Source: Diplonema japonicum (lineage: Eukaryota > Euglenozoa > Diplonemea > Diplonemida > Diplonemidae). From it: DNA of 64,000 bases. The stretch is taken from positions 1 through 64,000 of the forward strand of contig OZ025710.1 of assembly GCA_964019335.1 (NCBI GenBank), written 5' to 3'. Of this stretch, positions 1 to 8,899 are shown piece by piece. The position numbers were made by a program, and so were the translations under genes. Below the pieces are notes generated by a model, which saw only the letters and a list, made by a program, of their open reading frames with translations, did not search any database and was not told the origin of the DNA. Numbering within the stretch: position 1 is the stretch's first letter; every line of letters begins with the position of its first letter.

Positions 1-779
1 TTTGCGGGTTTGCGGGTTTGCGGGTTTGCGGGTTTGCGGGTTTGCGGGTTTGCGGGTTTGCGGGTTTGCGGGTTTGCGGGTTTGCGGGTTTGCGGGTTTG
101 CGGGTTTGCGGGTTTGCGGGTTTGCGGGTTTGCGGGTTTGCGGGTTTGCGGGTTTGCGGGTTTGCGGGTTTGCGGGTTTGCGGGTTTGCGGGTTTGCGGG
201 TTTGCGGGTTTGCGGGTTTGCGGGTTTGCGGGTTTGCGGGTTTGCGGGTTTGCGGGTTTGCGGGTTTGCGGGTTTGCGGGTTTGCGGGTTTGCGGGTTTG
301 CGGGTTTGCGGGTTTGCGGGTTTGCGGGTTTGCGGGTTTGCGGGTTTGCGGGTTTGCGGGTTTGCGGGTTTGCGGGTTTGCGGGTTTGCGGGTTTGCGGG
401 TTTGCGGGTTTGCGGGTTTGCGGGTTTGCGGGTTTGCGGGTTTGCGGGTTTGCGGGTTTGCGGGTTTGCGGGTTTGCGGGTTTGCGGGTTTGCGGGTTTG
501 CGGGTTTGCGGGTTTGCGGGTTTGCGGGTTTGCGGGTTTGCGGGTTTGCGGGTTTGCGGGTTTGCGGGTTTGCGGGTTTGCGGGTTTGCGGGTTTGCGGG
601 TTTGCGGGTTTGCGGGTTTGCGGGTTTGCGGGGTTTGCGGGGTTTGCGGGGTTTGCGGGGTTTGCGGGGTTTGCGGGTTTGCGGGTTTGCGGGTTTGCGG
701 GTTTGCGGGTTTGCGGGTTTGCGGGTTTGCGGGTTTGCGGGTTTGCGGGTTTGCGGGTTTGCGGGTTTGCGGGTTTGCG
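1..779. repeat. Telomere-like octamer array (TTTGCGGG)n
   Basis: The array is 78 perfect copies of TTTGCGGG (1-624), five copies of a 9-base variant with an extra G (625-669), then 13 more octamers and a partial copy ending at 779. The T-then-G composition resembles a eukaryotic telomere repeat, but I do not recognise this unit as any organism's telomere. The G-rich strand reads 5' to 3' from the left edge into the window. A normal left chromosome end would show the C-rich strand there. It is therefore an interstitial array, an inverted end, or a satellite. Open frames across it are by-products of the repeat, not genes. Confidence 0.97.
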
Positions 780-1079
780 CTCTCCTCTCCTTCCCTTCCT
801 TGTACTAACCTAGAAACCTTTACCCTTCCTACACTTCTGTTTACTTTTATTTCCGTTACACTTTTACACTTCTTCTAAATCTTTATACTCCGTTGAACCT
901 TGATGTCGCGTTCTCACTTCCAATATTTGTATTTTCTTTTCAAACCGTTGCTGTGTGAACTTTATTGGCACGGTCGGACACCAATAAAGTACAGAAACTG
1001 TAGCTTTAGAATCGTTGGTGGAAAAAAAAAAAGAAAAAGAAAAAATAGAAATAGTAGAGGGTCCAGAAAAAATGGGGGG
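780..1079. other. AT-rich flank of the octamer array, no gene seen
   Basis: The array stops abruptly and gives way to AT-rich sequence. It contains the first copy of a 39-bp direct repeat and an A/G-rich homopolymer run from about 1021. No convincing coding sequence is seen. Confidence 0.6.
981..1019. repeat. 39-bp direct repeat, copy 1
   Basis: It begins CCAATAAAGTACAGAAACTG and ends AATCGTTGGT. It is identical to 2444-2482, and the flanks on both sides differ. The two copies bracket the AlkB-like relic. On the minus strand the repeat contains CTACAG, which matches the acceptor-like sites ahead of genes in this window. Confidence 0.9.
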
Positions 1080-1420
1080 CAGAGAGGGAGGAGCACTACC
1101 TTCTCTCGGGCGCGCTGTCTCTCCCTCTGCCTTTTTTTCCTCCGAAGAGGGTCTGTTTTTCACCTCCGTGGAGGGTCCCTCTGGAGAGGGCTCTATAAAA
1201 GAAAAAGGGGGGGACAAGGGGGGGAGGAGCACCACCCTCTCTCGGGAGTGCCACCTCTTCCCCTTTCTCTCTATTTTCCTCCGAAGAGGGTCTGTTTTCC
1301 TCCGAAGAGGGTTCTAAAAAAAAAAGGGGGGCGGGTGGGGCACTATCCTCTCTCGGGAGTGCCACCCCCCCTTGCCCACAAAAAAGGGGATCTAAAAAAG
1401 AAGGGGGTTCGTCTGTTAAC
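1080..1420. repeat. Imperfect GA-rich tandem repeat
   Basis: At least three imperfect units share the phrases CTCTCGGGAGTGCCACC and CCTCCGAAGAGGGT, separated by A-runs and G-runs. The minus-strand frame of the AlkB-like relic reads into this block as a Pro/Glu/Ser-rich tail, so the block is probably its untranslated or decayed 3' end. Confidence 0.7.
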
Positions 1421-2375
1421 CCAGGGGATGGGTCTTCCTGGGGTGTGCGGGTGAGCTTGGGGCCTACCGCACGCAGGGTGATCGACACCCTGACACCAGT
1501 GGACATCCCGGACGGGATGTGGTGCGTCCACTGGTGTCTCGCTTCACCCTCCAACAATGCCCATGAGAAGGGGGGCACCAGGTATCTCGCCACCCTATCC
1601 CCCCTCCTCATGACCATTGTGGTCTCGGCTCCGTACGAGAGGACTAGGACAATCGGTCCCAGCCTCGCGTCGTCCTTGTGGGCGGCAATCCCACAACCAG
1701 ACTTGTACTTGTTGACAAGTACTGGTTGGGGACCACCTTGAGCCCTGCGGCGGCGGCCACCTCCCTCACCCACCCCTCCGCCCCCCCTGGGATCCCCGTG
1801 GTGGGGCGCACCTTGGCGTTCGTCCCCTCCCACCGGTACCCGTATTGGAGGGTCTCCCTCCCTGAGTTCCCAGACAGGGCCTCCCACTTTCCTGAAAGCA
1901 GGGCTTTCGGGAAGGCAAGGGCCGGGCCCGTCCTCAACCCGGGAGGGTGTTCACCATACACCAGTACCCACCCCTTTTTTTCTCCCTCTTTTCTTCCCTC
2001 TTCAACAATAGCAGGGTCGGCTGCAGGGGTCGTGGTCGCGGCGGTCGTGGCTGCGGCAGGGGCGGCTGCGGCGGTCTCAGTTGCGGCGATCAGGGCGGCA
2101 AGGTCGGCTGCGGCGTTCAGGGCGGCTGGGGCGGCCGTGGCTGTAGCAGCGGCGGTCAAAACCGCGGTCTCTGCTAGTGATTTTTTTATTTTATTATTTT
2201 TTTTTTCTAAAGGGGGGTGGGGGGATCTAGGGGGTGGGGGTGGGGATTCATACTGCCCAACCAGATTGCCTGGTTGGGTGGGTCTCGGCGCCGTGTGCTG
2301 CGGGCTGCGGGCTTGCTCCTGCGGGCTGCGGCTGCGGCTGCGGTCACCTCCTCCTGCGAGTCGTCTTGGATCCAT
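1096..2375 (-). pseudogene. AlkB-like 2OG-Fe(II) oxygenase, split by a frameshift
   Basis: From an ATG at 2375 the frame encodes a basic start, an Ala/Thr-rich stretch, then the front of an AlkB-like domain (GWVLVYGEHPPG, LQYGYRWEG) up to VVPNQ near 1715. The domain continues without a break in another frame: VLVNKYKSG, then AAHKDD (the H-x-D iron site), SYGAETTM, HHIPSG (distal His) and GVRVSITLR (2-oxoglutarate Arg). The order of motifs is what the AlkB family (DNA/RNA dealkylation dioxygenases) shows. A one-base loss at the junction would explain the split, as would a sequencing error. The tail past about 1450 is low-complexity. An acceptor-like CTACAG lies at 2461-2466, upstream of the ATG. 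I could not find an intron that repairs the frame. Confidence 0.7.
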
Positions 2376-2443
2376 TTTTTTTTTTTTTTTGTTTATTGTG
2401 TGTGTTGGGGGGGAGGGGATCCTTTCGTTGAGCGGCGGGCAGG

Positions 2444-2482
2444 CCAATAAAGTACAGAAACTGTAGCTTTAGAATCGTTGGT
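2444..2482. repeat. 39-bp direct repeat, copy 2
   Basis: Identical to 981-1019 and 1,463 bases away. It overlaps the last codons of the minus-strand frame at 2469-2804 and lies just upstream of the AlkB-like relic. Confidence 0.9.
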
Positions 2483-2804
2483 AAGAACTTGCCAAGAACT
2501 TGAACTGGGGCCCGGTCATCCCCTTGAGCTCACCCCTGCATATGTTGGCTTCGACCACGGTGCCATCCGCCCCCGTACCCTTCAGATAGATGTAGCCACC
2601 CTCCACACAATCCGAGTCAGTACTGGCCGATCGGGCCCGGGCCCGTTTCTTGTCCTTCTTGCTCCACTTCAGCTCTTCCAGGGTGGGGAGGTCCGTGGCA
2701 ACCACCTCAGGCCGCCTCTCCCTGTCTTCCTCCTTCTTCCGGGCCAACAGCCCAAGGTACCTCTCAAAGGAGACGTCCTCGAACAACCCCGGGACCGTCA
2801 CCAC
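2469..2804 (-). CDS. Unrecognised partial coding segment
   Basis: This open frame of about 111 codons has balanced, non-repetitive composition (FEDVSFERYLGLLARKKEED, then a Lys/Arg-rich stretch, then GGYIYLKGTGADG), unlike the homopolymer-rich DNA around it. It has no ATG near its start. A CTGCAG just upstream could be a splice acceptor, so this may be a last exon or a gene fragment. Its final residues (SSYQRF, then TAA) fall inside the 39-bp direct repeat. I recognise no domain, and it may be a relic. Confidence 0.35.
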   Translation of the reverse strand: MVTVPGLFEDVSFERYLGLLARKKEEDRERRPEVVATDLPTLEELKWSKKDKKRARARSASTDSDCVEGGYIYLKGTGADGTVVEANICRGELKGMTGPQFKFLASSYQRF

Positions 2805-3558
2805 CGCTGACTGCAGGTTTTATTAATTTTTGAACTTTTTTTTTAATTTTCCTGGTCCAAAGAACCCGTTTTACCTGCAAACGGGGGTTAAATGCTGCCA
2901 TTTCCCCCCTCAAATTATGAAAAGGAGCAAAAAAGGGACCCCTATGTAGATAGGCCCCGGAGTTTTTTTTTAATGAGATAATGAATGTTTTTTTTTTTTT
3001 TTTTATTAAAAATATTTTAATTAAAACTAAGGTACAAGGTATAAAATAATGGTATAGAAAATATAGCAAAGGAAAATGGAAAAGGAAAAGGAAAGGTATA
3101 GATAGGTGCTGCCCAAAAAAAGAGGGGGAGTCGCACAAAAAGCTCCCTTAACTCCGAAGAGTGGGTGTTTTTTTTTTAGTCCAAGATATAGATTTTGATT
3201 TTGATGTGGTTAGCGTATGAAGGTTGTTTTAGTGCCTGCCAACATCAAAAACAAAAAGATACTTTGAATTAAAAAAAAACCTCTTTTCATTTTTTTGTTG
3301 TTGCTTTCTTTTTTTCGTTTTGTTTACTTTTTTTTTTCTACTTCGTATTCAGCAACGGTCACAACGAAAGCGGATACACAGCACAGGGGGGAACCACGCA
3401 CACACCAGCTACCTTACCCCCTCCGACCATCAAGGCTTACCAAGGACAGGGCGAATGGGTAACAGGGCCCGCTCTAAATCTAGCCCCGACAAGGTTCACA
3501 CACACACACACACACCACAGCTTGGGTACCTCTCACATTAGTTTCAGCCGAAGCTTAC
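2805..3558. other. Low-complexity spacer
   Basis: A/T homopolymers (for example near 2988-3004 and 3167-3176), a short CA microsatellite near 3497-3514 and no supported gene. Open frames here are Lys/Phe-rich homopolymer translations. Confidence 0.6.
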
Positions 3559-3924
3559 TTACAGGGGACGCCACGTGAAGGCTGTGAGTTGGATTTTGTC
3601 CCCCCTGGAGCCCGAAGAACACCCATCGGGGATGTGGTGGGTACATTCATAGCGGGCCTCACCCTCCAGAACGGCCCAGGTGAAGGGAGGCACCAGGTAC
3701 TTCGATACCCTGGACCCCTTTGACGCTATGCTACTACCTTGTGCTGTGATAAAGGAGTCGGAGCCAGCAACAAAGAGGCGGATGGTGCGTCACATTTTTT
3801 AGATTACACCCCCGGTCATTCCGTTGGCTGCAACTGCTTCCCCTCCCAGGACAGTCGATCGACTTGAAGTCAGCACCCCGTACACCCCCGCAGCGAGCAC
3901 GCTTAGGATTAGAGCTATCTTCAT
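3559..3924 (-). pseudogene. Second AlkB-like relic behind a signal-peptide-like start
   Basis: An ATG at 3924 starts MKIALILSVLAAGVYG, a good signal peptide, and the frame stops at 3799-3801 after 41 residues. After a second stop (3790-3792), the same frame is open from 3789 to a TAA at 3559. That part reads KYLVPPFTWAVLEGEARYEC followed by THHIPDG, and it aligns with RYLVPPFSWALLEGEARHQW in the relic at 1096-2375. The distal His and the C-terminal strand are recognisable, but the H-x-D iron motif is missing. I read it as a degenerate, truncated copy. An alternative is a short secreted peptide gene lying next to an unrelated fragment. Confidence 0.5.
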
Positions 3925-4923
3925 AGTGGTTCTTTTTTTTCTTTTTTTTTTTTTTTTTTTTTGGTACTATTTCCTGTGATGTTGTGTGAATAACGAGAGA
4001 AAGAAAACTCGGAAATAAATAAATGAGAATTTGAGGAAAAAAAGGATTGAAATTGAATGAAAAGGAGGGATATAAAAAAAAAGAGGAAGGAATAATTAGG
4101 GGATGGGACAATGCGAGATGCATGGGAGGAGGGGGAAGGAGGGGGCTCATCAACGGAAAATCTACGAAACAATAGATGTTACACGATGAACGGGAAGGTA
4201 AATAAGGGGGTCAATCTTCAACTTTCTTTTTCTATTATTCCGTTATTTTCTTTCTTTTTTTTTCCTCAAACTCCATTTCCCATTCTTTATTTCGCGCAAG
4301 CATTAAAAATCGCTGCAATCCATACAGCGATATATGTATTCTTCTTTTAATGCTCGGCACAAAGAGTGTAATGTGAAGGAAAAAAAAATTTAAAGAGAAA
4401 TACGGGGAAAAAATTAAAAAAAAAAGGTGACCCCCTCAACCTCCCCAGCGAGAAAAAAAAAAAGGGAAAGAAGAAGACAGAAATAGAACCCTTCTTCTTT
4501 TGATGGATAAAGAGGGAAACAGAAACAACAGGACAAAGAAAGATAAACCTAAAAGTGGATTGGTAGAATCCATGTTTTTTTTTTTTTTTTTTTTAAATGG
4601 TTTTCTTATTCTTCAAAACAATAAAAAAAAAAGGAATTCACTATGATAGGAAACGAAGTGGTTAGCAACGGCCAGAAAAAAGAAAGGAAGGAAAGCAAAC
4701 GTGGCTGATGACTACAAGAAGGACTCATGTTGCATGCACGCCACACATAAAAATAGATGAAAGTAAATAATTGAGAGGGCAAAAAAAGAATGTTTCGAGC
4801 CGTGCAAAAAAAAAAAAAAAAAAAAGAAAGAAAGAAAGATTTCGAATAGAATAAAGCAGAGGATTTTTGTTGTTGCTTTTTTTTTTTTTTTTTAGTTTCT
4901 TTTTTTCTCTTCATCATTGTCTT
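3925..4923. other. AT-rich spacer downstream of the tyrosinase gene
   Basis: Dense poly-A and poly-T tracts (about 3936-3961, 4575-4594, 4806-4824, 4877-4894) and no supported gene. The T-tract at 4877-4894 reads as an A-tract on the minus strand, about 30 bases past the tyrosinase stop. It could belong to the 3' UTR or be a trace of retroposition. Confidence 0.55.
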
Positions 4924-6810
4924 TTACTCCAGAGAGCCGCAAGGCTTGTACAAGGAGCGGACGGAGGTCGGAGCCTTCATCATTGTGATGAAAGAGTCGG
5001 GGATCTGGTTTTGGGCGGTGGAGTGCCTGCTGCACTCTTCCTTCGCAAGCTTTATGAACATATGGGTCTTGCTCTCCCCGTCCCTCTCCCTCGCCTCGTC
5101 GGCCTCGTCGAACATCAGTTCAATCTTCTTGTCTGAGAGGTAGTGCTCCTTGTATGCTGCGTGGTCCTTCTTCTTCTCTTCCTCCTTGTTGTTAGAGTGC
5201 TTCTTATTCAGAGTGGCCCCCTCCCTGGAGGCACCCCTCTCGTTCGCACAGGTGGAGGAACAGCCGTCCCCGTCAACTGTGTTCCCGTCGTCGCACTCCT
5301 CTGCACCCCCCATCTCAGCAGTGTCCACCGTTCCGTCCCCGCAACACGTCAGCTTCGGCGCCGCCCCGGGAAGAACGAGGTCCCAGTTCCCCATCTTCGG
5401 GTTCCCGATGAGGTCCGCAAGGTTGTCCGTGTGGTAGGTGTAGCTGGCCCCTTGCGGGAGGTCCGTGATGAGGTGCATGTCGCGGATGGTGACGGGGTCG
5501 CTGAAGTAGCTGGGGATCCTTCTCCCGTCCACGCTGAAGGGCAGCGTCCCCTCCAGGCTCATGTCCTCAGCGGACGACGCGGGGGCATAGACCGTGTCGT
5601 TGATCGCTGCCTTCGGGACCTTGTCGTAGCCGTGGTAGTCCTGCCACAGGGCCCACATCCTGTCCACGTTCGCGTGGTGCACGAAGAAGAGCGGGTCGTC
5701 GGGGCTCAGGTACGATCCCATCTCACCCCCGATAAAGATGTGCGGGGCCGCGTGAGGGTTCCCCTCCAAGGCAGGGCGGAAGTCCCTGAACTCCGCGTTC
5801 GAGGTGATGATCGCCGACATCTCCATCGCCCCCGCGAAACCGGAAGACCCGCCCCAGCTCCTTCCCAGGCACTCCCTGTCCGACGCCGTCCACCCCGCCG
5901 CCACCCCCTCCGTCACGCAGTCACGCCAGCCACTGATACCGGTCGGCGTTCCAAAGGTCTTCGCACGGAAGGGGGTGCTCAGGCGCTCCTCCGCGTCGTC
6001 CCTCTCCCAGTCCCAGTACGGGACCGTCACGCACTCGAACCCGGGAAGGGAGCGCAGGGCGTTCTCGTAGCCGATCAAGAACCAGCGGTGCCAGGGGAGG
6101 AAGGCCGACGTCCAGTGCGCGTACCCCCCGTTGTTCCTGTGCAGCTGCGAGAAGTCGTGGTAGTCGGAGGTCTTCTCCGAGTGGAGCGTTCGCACCGCTT
6201 CGATGTAGCGCTCCCTCTCCGCGCACGACAGCATCGACCACCCCTTCCTCACACGAGGTCCGCAGGCAGAACCAGGCTCGGGAGTAGGTTCGGGTGTTGG
6301 CTCGGGAGTGGGTTCGGGAGTCGGCTCAGGGGTGGGTTCGGGAGTGGGTTCAGGTGTCGGTTCAGGGGTAGGTTCAGGAGTAGGCTCAGGGGTCGGTTCA
6401 GGAGTAGGCTCAGGGGTAGGTGCGGGCGTCGGCTCGGGAGTTCGTCCAGGAGTCGTCGGTGCGGAGGTGGGCTCCGGAGTCGGTGCAGGTGTGGGGACAG
6501 GCGTAGGAACAGGCGTAGGAACAGGGGTAGGGACAGGCGTAGGAACAGGGGTAGGAGCAGGGGTGGACGCGGAAGGGGCATCGGTCTCCTCATACCCGCC
6601 GCCGCACGTGCAGCACGCTTCATCTGCAACCCACTCGTTCCTGTACGAGTTCCCCCACCAACACCTCCAAGACCAACTTCCGTACCATTCACAAGTGCGC
6701 GAAGAACTCCTGCTGTCGTGCCACACCCCATCAGAGAGGGTCTTGTCGACACAGGCACCATCTGCAGCAAGCAAGGTGCCCAAACAAATGGCGGCGAGTA
6801 AGATTTTCAT
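4924..6810 (-). CDS. Secreted tyrosinase (di-copper phenol oxidase)
   Basis: 628 residues, no intron seen. Tyrosinases oxidise phenols such as tyrosine or DOPA to quinones at a pair of coppers. Residues 1-19 are a signal peptide ([19 protein letters not shown]). Residues 20-72 form a small Cys/Trp-rich segment. Residues 82-180 are a Thr-Pro linker (TPVP, then TPEP units). The tyrosinase core spans about 183-485. CuA ligands are probably H224, H232 and H241 (LPWHRWF); CuB ligands are H353, H357 (PHAAPH) and H378/H379 ([12 protein letters not shown]). Both sites look intact. Residues 489-521 contain [13 protein letters not shown], typical of the DUF4215 Cys-rich repeat. A charged tail of about 100 residues with a few Cys follows. 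The product is predicted to be extracellular. It is the next gene downstream of the giant adhesin-like gene, on the same strand. Confidence 0.93.
   Translation of the reverse strand: MKILLAAICLGTLLAADGACVDKTLSDGVWHDSRSSSRTCEWYGSWSWRCWWGNSYRNEWVADEACCTCGGGYEETDAPSASTPAPTPVPTPVPTPVPTPVPTPVPTPAPTPEPTSAPTTPGRTPEPTPAPTPEPTPEPTPEPTPEPTPEPTPEPTPEPTPEPTPEPTPEPTPEPTPEPGSACGPRVRKGWSMLSCAERERYIEAVRTLHSEKTSDYHDFSQLHRNNGGYAHWTSAFLPWHRWFLIGYENALRSLPGFECVTVPYWDWERDDAEERLSTPFRAKTFGTPTGISGWRDCVTEGVAAGWTASDRECLGRSWGGSSGFAGAMEMSAIITSNAEFRDFRPALEGNPHAAPHIFIGGEMGSYLSPDDPLFFVHHANVDRMWALWQDYHGYDKVPKAAINDTVYAPASSAEDMSLEGTLPFSVDGRRIPSYFSDPVTIRDMHLITDLPQGASYTYHTDNLADLIGNPKMGNWDLVLPGAAPKLTCCGDGTVDTAEMGGAEECDDGNTVDGDGCSSTCANERGASREGATLNKKHSNNKEEEKKKDHAAYKEHYLSDKKIELMFDEADEARERDGESKTHMFIKLAKEECSRHSTAQNQIPDSFITMMKAPTSVRSLYKPCGSLE
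6275..6565. repeat. Minisatellite encoding the tyrosinase Thr-Pro linker
   Basis: Degenerate 6-, 12- and 18-base units (GGTTCAGGAGTAGGCTCA and variants) encode the (TPEP)n and (TPVP)n linker. Linker length is likely to vary between strains. Confidence 0.85.
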
Positions 6811-7389
6811 TTTTTTGGGTTATTTCTATGTAACCTGTGGTTTGAGTTCTGGATGCAACAAGCTTATAAAAAGAGAAAAGTAGCAAGCCCAGCATCACAT
6901 TTAACTGACGACAGAGTGGGGGGAGGGAGGGAGAGGGAGGTTGTCATAAATAAAATACTCTTGCTTCCCAATACAATACTGATGTGTCCCATCTCAAATG
7001 ACTGTCGTGGTTCGAATGCCGAATGGAGGATTTCGTATCATCCGATGAAAATAGAAAGACCTCACCCCTGCCTGGTTGTCGACACAAGAAGGAAAGGTGC
7101 AAAAGGAAGAAGAAAAGCAGGTAAATAGCGAGATAACAGTGTAAATGTAAGAGAATGGAACCTAACGGCATCGCCCAATCATCGGGCTAATTATACATCG
7201 GGTTTTGCGGGTCCTGGTAATAAAAAAGAATATATGAGTTAAAGGAAGTCTTTGTGAGACGCCCCCTTGTTCTCATCTCCTAAAGAGGATCGAGGCAAAT
7301 AGGTAAATACAACCCATATGAACATTGCATGTCTAAAAGGATGCCCGTTGTGTCTAGTGGTGAGGCTACGGCGCACGCTTTCACGTCCT
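6811..7389. other. Spacer upstream of the tyrosinase gene
   Basis: It holds the acceptor-like site at 6835-6846 and otherwise AT-rich sequence. A T-loop-like GGTTCGAATGCC near 7009 has no matching tRNA body. No gene is supported. Confidence 0.5.
6835..6847 (-). other. Acceptor-like site ahead of the tyrosinase ATG
   Basis: The minus strand reads ACTCAAACCACAG, ending 24 bases before the ATG at 6810, with a C/T-rich stretch (CTACTTTTCTCTTTTTATAAG) slightly further upstream. It is the same kind of AG site found ahead of the other minus-strand genes. Confidence 0.5.
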
Positions 7390-7655
7390 TCAAGGAGCAC
7401 TGCTTCCCAGCGGGTGGTTACGCACATCGACGGCTGCACCAGGGTGGGGACATGCCTCGGCCAGCCCGCAGGTTTGAAGCCAGCATTCAACAACTGCTTC
7501 GGACCCTTGGTCGAGGAGCTGCTCCGTCATCACACTGAACACAAAATCACCCGATCCGCACCAGGTCGGCAGAAATCCCCTGCCCACGCTGCCGATCCGT
7601 GTTGCTCCTCGGTAGCACTAACAACCACGGCGAACGACAGTATTCCTGCGAACAT
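7390..7655 (-). pseudogene. Possible small secreted-protein relic
   Basis: An ATG at 7655 begins MFAGILSFAVVVSATEEQ, which resembles a short signal peptide, and the frame stops after about 41 codons. A neighbouring frame then stays open to 7390 with Cys-containing, non-repetitive sequence (VVECWLQTCGLAEACPHPG). Joining the two needs a frameshift or an unseen intron. I recognise no family, and chance cannot be excluded. Confidence 0.25.
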
Positions 7656-8418
7656 TCCCCTCCTTCCTCCTTTTTTTCCTCAAACTGTGATGTGCTTAAA
7701 TGGAGATGAAGTGGATAAAAATAAAATGAAAGTAGAAATTGGAAGTAGGGAAGGGAGGAATGAGGAAGACAGATGAAGTGAAAGTAGAAATGAGGGGAGG
7801 GGGGATGGGGATGAGGAAGACAGAAAGTGAACAAAAAAAAGAAAAACGAAAGAAAATGCAAAGAAAAAGAAGAGAAGAGGAAAAGAGAGAAACCACCAGC
7901 TGCTCCACAAAGCTCCAATGTGAACAAACACACAAAAGGAAAAGAGTCTGGAACACCCTTTCTGTTGCCTGTATGTATACTCTGTGATAACAGCAGGTTT
8001 TTTGGTTTTCAAATAGTACTCTATTGTATTGTGCCCTTATTGTTTTGTGTACTCCTCTTTTCTTCTTCTTTTTTTTTCGCTTTTTTTTTTTCTTCCTTTT
8101 TGGATCTTTTGTAAAATACCCACATTGAAAACGGGGGCACAAAAGCTGTGAAAATAAAGGTTGAAAAAAGAAATTGTAACTTTGGTTCAAAGTCCGGATA
8201 AGTAGGGGAAGGGGGGGGGGGGTCAACAACATATTTTTATTTTTTTTACCTTTTTTTTTACCTAGGAAATCATATCATGCCTCTCACCCAAAACACAAAG
8301 GCTTCAAGGTGTTTTTACGCTGTTAATAAGTCAGCGGAAAGCATCCAAAATCAATTGGATACATAAGTCAAGAGGTCGAATCATGGACAAAAACATCACA
8401 CTTTGTCTTCTAGTAGTT

Positions 8419-8468
<50 letters not shown>

Positions 8469-8899
8469 TTCATTGCTGTTTCTTCGAATGAGGAAGGTCA
8501 CAACCCAAAAAAGCTACTTCAGCTTTGTGATCAGGGGACCCTTTTTTCCCCAAGATTCGAAATCTGCAAAGTGTAAAATGCTGCTTCATAGTAGGGTTAA
8601 AAAAAAGGGGGGGGGGGGTTTAAATAAAAGGAGAGGAAGCTACAGGAGAAGAAAAGAAAAAAAATAGTTGAAAAAAATGAGAAGAAAGGGGAGAAAAAGG
8701 CACCTACGTGGTAGGAGCCGAGGGAGGGATGGAAAGTACAAGAAGTTACATAAAGTAACAGCAATAAAGTATTTTTTGTTTTTTTTTTCCCCTTGTTTTT
8801 CTTCTCATGTTTTCTCCTATTTCTATTCCTCCTTGACGTTTTTTGTTGTTTGTGTTCTCTTATTTTTTTCTTTTTTTTTTTATAAATCTTGCCTCACGC
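7656..8899. other. AT-rich, homopolymer-rich spacer
   Basis: A/G-rich block at about 7740-7890, T-rich block at 8060-8100 and a 45-base T tract at 8421-8465. No supported gene. The last bases before the giant gene's stop are T-rich on the plus strand, that is A-rich in the presumed 3' UTR. Confidence 0.55.
8421..8465. repeat. 45-base poly-T tract
   Basis: An uninterrupted T run, the longest homopolymer on this side of the window. Confidence 0.95.

Noticed and set aside
2-878. Three overlapping frames of about 270-290 codons through the octamer array
   Set aside because: They only translate the 8-base repeat in three registers.
2764-3138. Minus-strand frame of 124 codons rich in Phe, Leu and Lys
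   Set aside because: Driven by T- and A-tracts, and it overlaps a better-composed frame at 2469-2804.
4606-4917. Minus-strand frame starting MMKRKKETKKKKKKQQQK
   Set aside because: Homopolymer translation with no domain, lying in the tyrosinase 3' flank.
7005-7025. T-loop-like GGTTCGAATGCC
   Set aside because: No matching acceptor or anticodon arms upstream.
7330-7420. tRNA-like stretch with TCTAGTGGTGAGG and CTTTCAC
   Set aside because: The A-box and a Glu-like anticodon loop are suggestive, but the D stem and anticodon stem do not pair and there is no T-loop.
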